From Martensiomyces pterosporus (lineage: Eukaryota; Kickxellomycota; Kickxellomycetes; Kickxellales; Kickxellaceae), in NCBI GenBank assembly GCA_025201845.1, contig MU604120.1, positions 1-21,315 on the forward strand: a DNA stretch of 21,315 nt, written 5' to 3'. The position numbers and the translations under genes were made by a program. Numbering within the stretch: the stretch's first letter is position 1; every line of letters begins with the position of its first letter. This document shows, in pieces, positions 18,645 to 21,315 of this stretch. Below the pieces are notes generated by a model. The model saw nothing but the letters and a program-made list of their open reading frames with translations. It ran no database searches and had not been told where the DNA came from.

Positions 18645-21059
18645 TTACAAATCCTCGTCATCGAACTCGACAGCAAGCTCGTCTGGATTATTCGCTGCCG
18701 CAGCAGCAGCAGCAACCGATTCAGCGCGTTTCTTGGCCTCTTCATCTGCCTTGCTCTTGGCAGCGCGCTGCTTCTGCTTCTCAACCTCCAATGCGGCGAT
18801 AAACTGCGCGTCAGTGTTGTACTTGGCTTGGACGGACCGCTTGATTCTCAGCATCTCCTTGAACGTGTCCTCGTTGCCGTGCTGTACCTCAAACTCATGC
18901 CACGTCGTCCACAGCTTCGGCTCAATTCTCGGGTCCGCAAACTGCGAGGCGTACCCGTACAGCGCCCGCGCACGGTCGATCTCCCCAAGCTGCCGCTCCG
19001 TCTGCGCATACTCCGTCGCCAGCACCAGTGACTGCTTGTCGGCCAGCTCCTCGATCCCGCGCTCATAGATGGCACGCGTAGCAGGAACGCCCAGCAGCTC
19101 AGCAGTCTTTGCAATATAGTACTGGTACATCTCCAGTCTATCTGACCGAAGCACCCCATGTGTGGCTCTCTCGTAAACCCTTAGTGCACGCCTAGCAAGC
19201 CCGTGCTCTTCCTCAAGTTTGCCGTAGCTCAAATAGATGGGCTTTGCGTACGTTTCGGGGCACTTCTCCAACGCCTGCTCAAACAAGTCTCTGGTGCGCT
19301 CAAGCTTTGTGCCTGCGTACCGCGCAACGAACTTGCGCAGATAGATATTCCACAGCTCGATAGCCACAGGGTATCCAAACAGCTCGATGCCGCGCTCGTA
19401 CACGCGGAAGCTGTCCTCGAAGTAGCTGTGCTCCTCCAAAAAGTTGGCGTAGTTGACCACCACTTGCGGCGTGGCAATTTTGAGCTCCATGATTCGGTCG
19501 TACGCCATTCTGGCCGACTCCACAGCGCCCAGGCTCTCCTCGAGGTCCACGAGCAGCGACCATACCTTTAGTGACTTGAACACGCGGTGTTGCGCCGGAA
19601 TGCTCTCGTCCCTATAGTCCACTGTGATCCGGCTGGCCTTGGGCATTGCAGTTGCTCGCGTCAATACCATCAGCGCGCCGTCAGGGTTATCGCACGCCAG
19701 CTCAGACTCAGCATACGCAACATACACGTCAGCCAGCTCCGCCACTGTCTTGTACGGCGCCATCACCGCACGATCGAGCACAGCACGCATCTGGTCTGGC
19801 TGGTCGACATAGTGCCGAGCATATGCCAACCAAATCTCAGCCACAGTGCCCGAGTTTGCCTTGTAAGGCACTACGCGCTTCACTGCCTCGTCAAATGTCT
19901 CGACAACCTTTGCCTCAGCCAGCTGCCTATCCTCCTCTGTCTGAGCACCATCCCTGCGTTCCTCCCACAGCTGCACGCGCTTCAGCCAGGCCTGCACATT
20001 ATCAGGGTTCTGTCTCAGTACAACGTCATTGACAAGGAATGGCCGACGGTCCATAAGCCGCTCAAACCTCAGCAGGCGCAGATCCAGTCGTGCCTGGCGA
20101 CCGGCTGCGATATTCAAAAAGCCCCTGTCGCTGGTAGCCGCTTCGTTGACCTCCGCCTCCATTTCAGCCGATATGGCTGACTCTTCAAACTCCGCATACG
20201 CGTCAAACACCAGCGAGAAATCGCGCACCGTGCCGACACTAGCAACAGCCTCCTCATACACATCTCTGGCCTGCTCCAAGTTGCCCAGCGCAATAAAGTG
20301 GCTGGCCAGAGCCGCCCACAGCTCGCCGACCTGATCGCTGAACCTCGAGATGCCGTCGCGCAGGATAGCCTCGACGCGCAGCCCCTTGGTCTCGCCCGGG
20401 CGATTGCGCATAATGGCTGCCAGCTGCTTCCAAAGCTGGAACGTAGTGGTTCCTCTTGGGCTCTTGAACCCCGTATCATCAAGGACAGCTACAAGCCGCT
20501 CAGCAGCCTCCCTCCACCTCTGCGACTCCACGCACCAGTCGATCCAACCCTCCGACTGCCCAGGCCACATATTCAAGTACCTTGCATACACCCTATCCGC
20601 TGCGACCCCACCAACACGCCGCGCAAACTTCAGATACAAGGGCCAAATGCGGTCATGCTGAGTAACGGGCAGTGCCCTCAGAGCACGGTCAAACCCACGT
20701 CGCGTCGCTGTTGGGTCTGGCTGCTTGGCCAAAAAGTGCAGGTAATCGAGCCATATCCGCGGCATCTTGTGGAGCAAAAGAAGCGCACGTTCGAAGCACA
20801 GCGTGGCCTTGCGATACTCCTCTGCGTGCGCTATCGGGTTCAGCCCCATGACCAGCTTACGCCGGTGAAGGAGGTACCGCCTCCACAGTTTGTACGAACC
20901 AGGGAGGTTCTTGACAGCGCGTTCGTAGAGTATCGTTAGTGTGCGTGCTGGCCCATCTCCTTTGTGGTCCAGGTACCGAAGCCACCCCCTCAGCTTGTAT
21001 GGCTCGCGCATGACCTCCTCCTCGAACCTCAGGTCGTCGTCTGTGATGTCGATATCCAT
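18645..21059 (-). CDS. SYF1: Pre-mRNA-splicing factor Syf1 (XAB2/Cwf3 homologue)
   Basis: A single exon on the minus strand encodes 804 residues, against about 790-860 in other fungi and animals. Syf1 is a scaffold of half-a-TPR (HAT) repeats in the Prp19-associated complex (NTC). It joins the spliceosome at activation and contacts Isy1, Clf1 and Syf2; the human homologue XAB2 also acts in transcription-coupled repair. The N-terminus FEEEVMREPYKLRGWLRYL and later LPGSYKLWRRYL, KMPRIWLDYLHFL, RALRALPVTQHDRIWPLYL, VWSLLVDLEESLG, KLEEEHGLARRA and the near-invariant RHGNEDTFKEMLRIKRSVQ-type end (here QHGNEDTFKEM) match the family along its full length. The tail is a Lys/Ala/Glu-rich segment with seven consecutive Ala, ending in an acidic stretch EFDDEDL. 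ATG 21059 has A at -3 and starts just before the conserved region; the open frame extends further up without another ATG. Confidence 0.97.
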   Translation of the reverse strand: MDIDITDDDLRFEEEVMREPYKLRGWLRYLDHKGDGPARTLTILYERAVKNLPGSYKLWRRYLLHRRKLVMGLNPIAHAEEYRKATLCFERALLLLHKMPRIWLDYLHFLAKQPDPTATRRGFDRALRALPVTQHDRIWPLYLKFARRVGGVAADRVYARYLNMWPGQSEGWIDWCVESQRWREAAERLVAVLDDTGFKSPRGTTTFQLWKQLAAIMRNRPGETKGLRVEAILRDGISRFSDQVGELWAALASHFIALGNLEQARDVYEEAVASVGTVRDFSLVFDAYAEFEESAISAEMEAEVNEAATSDRGFLNIAAGRQARLDLRLLRFERLMDRRPFLVNDVVLRQNPDNVQAWLKRVQLWEERRDGAQTEEDRQLAEAKVVETFDEAVKRVVPYKANSGTVAEIWLAYARHYVDQPDQMRAVLDRAVMAPYKTVAELADVYVAYAESELACDNPDGALMVLTRATAMPKASRITVDYRDESIPAQHRVFKSLKVWSLLVDLEESLGAVESARMAYDRIMELKIATPQVVVNYANFLEEHSYFEDSFRVYERGIELFGYPVAIELWNIYLRKFVARYAGTKLERTRDLFEQALEKCPETYAKPIYLSYGKLEEEHGLARRALRVYERATHGVLRSDRLEMYQYYIAKTAELLGVPATRAIYERGIEELADKQSLVLATEYAQTERQLGEIDRARALYGYASQFADPRIEPKLWTTWHEFEVQHGNEDTFKEMLRIKRSVQAKYNTDAQFIAALEVEKQKQRAAKSKADEEAKKRAESVAAAAAAANNPDELAVEFDDEDL

Positions 21060-21226
21060 TGTTTTTGACCAGAATAAAAAAGAGTAGACCCGCAAGCGCT
21101 TGCTTCTGTTTTCGGAGCGCAAAACAAGCGGGCAAGATCGCTTGGGCAGCTTTTATTTGTGTGTGAATTAGGCCATGGGCGGCGATGATTGTGGGCACCG
21201 CTTTTGCGAGTGGCAAAAACAAAAAA
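21060..21226 (-). other. SYF1 promoter and tRNA-Pro downstream region
   Basis: This 167-base gap lies between the end of the tRNA gene and the SYF1 start, both on the minus strand. It has an AATAAAA word on the minus strand near 21152-21158, about 90 bases before the ATG, that could serve as a TATA-like element. The tRNA terminator lies at its right edge. No other feature was seen. Confidence 0.45.
21221..21226 (-). terminator. RNA polymerase III terminator of tRNA-Pro
   Basis: Six consecutive T on the minus strand follow the discriminator base of the tRNA directly. This is the usual Pol III stop signal. A second T5 run follows after a single G. Confidence 0.85.
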
Positions 21227-21298
21227 GGGCTTAGCCGGGAATTGAACCCGGGACCTCTCCGACCCGAACGGAGAATCATACTTCTAGACCACTAAGCC
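21227..21298 (-). tRNA. tRNA-Pro(CGG): tRNA-Pro with anticodon CGG
   Basis: The 72-base gene on the minus strand folds into a complete cloverleaf. The acceptor stem is GGCTTAG with CTAAGCC, the D arm begins TGGTCTAG, and the anticodon stem is TCTCCG with CGGAGA. The loop TTCGGGT places CGG at positions 34-36, and the T arm CCGGG-TTCAATT-CCCGG is perfect. The overall sequence follows the typical eukaryotic tRNA-Pro pattern. It reads the codon CCG. Internal A and B boxes are intact, there is no intron, and CCA is not encoded, as expected for a nuclear tRNA. Confidence 0.97.
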
Positions 21299-21315
21299 CT
21301 TGCTGCGAAGCGAGC

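Overview
The window is nuclear DNA from a fungus. It holds four protein-coding genes and one tRNA gene. The gene content is eukaryotic (HEATR5/Laa1, Syf1, a eukaryotic-type riboflavin kinase, a full-length ABCC transporter). Introns are rare and short (109-129 bases, GT-AG, donors GTATGT/GTAAGT/GTAAGC), promoter regions are rich in CT, and the coding sequence has moderate GC content. The Syf1 and HEATR5 proteins resemble animal homologues more than highly derived yeast ones. An intron-poor early-diverging fungus, for example Kickxellales (Coemansia and relatives), would fit, but that placement is inference and not shown by any single marker.

Layout. Positions 1 to about 2580 contain no gene I can support. 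They hold simple repeats, a perfect 56-bp direct repeat, an A/T hairpin and scattered promoter-like motifs. From about 2589 to 3338 lies a TATA box and a CT-rich leader for a plus-strand ABCC/MRP-type transporter (3339-8187, one intron, about 1579 residues). It is followed tail to tail, after 123 bases, by a very large minus-strand gene (8311-17472, one intron, about 3010 residues) encoding the fungal HEATR5/Laa1 protein. Upstream of it, on the same strand, come FMN1 riboflavin kinase (17829-18444, one intron, 165 residues), the splicing factor SYF1 (18645-21059, intronless, 804 residues) and tRNA-Pro(CGG) (21227-21298).

The genes do not form a pathway. LAA1 (AP-1 clathrin adaptor traffic), FMN1 (FMN synthesis), SYF1 (spliceosome Prp19/NTC complex) and the transporter are housekeeping or transport genes that happen to be neighbours. 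All three introns sit very near the 5' ends of their genes, the usual pattern in lineages that have lost introns.

The points most worth a second look are: two consecutive hairpins between FMN1 and LAA1; the roughly 1000 extra residues of the Laa1 homologue, with an acidic GGFGD motif in its tail; an ABCC transporter whose first nucleotide-binding domain lacks both the catalytic Glu and the H-loop His; an unresolved 5' end of the transporter gene; and the unexplained 2.6-kb gene-free left flank. I saw no clear sign of a wholly new biological system.
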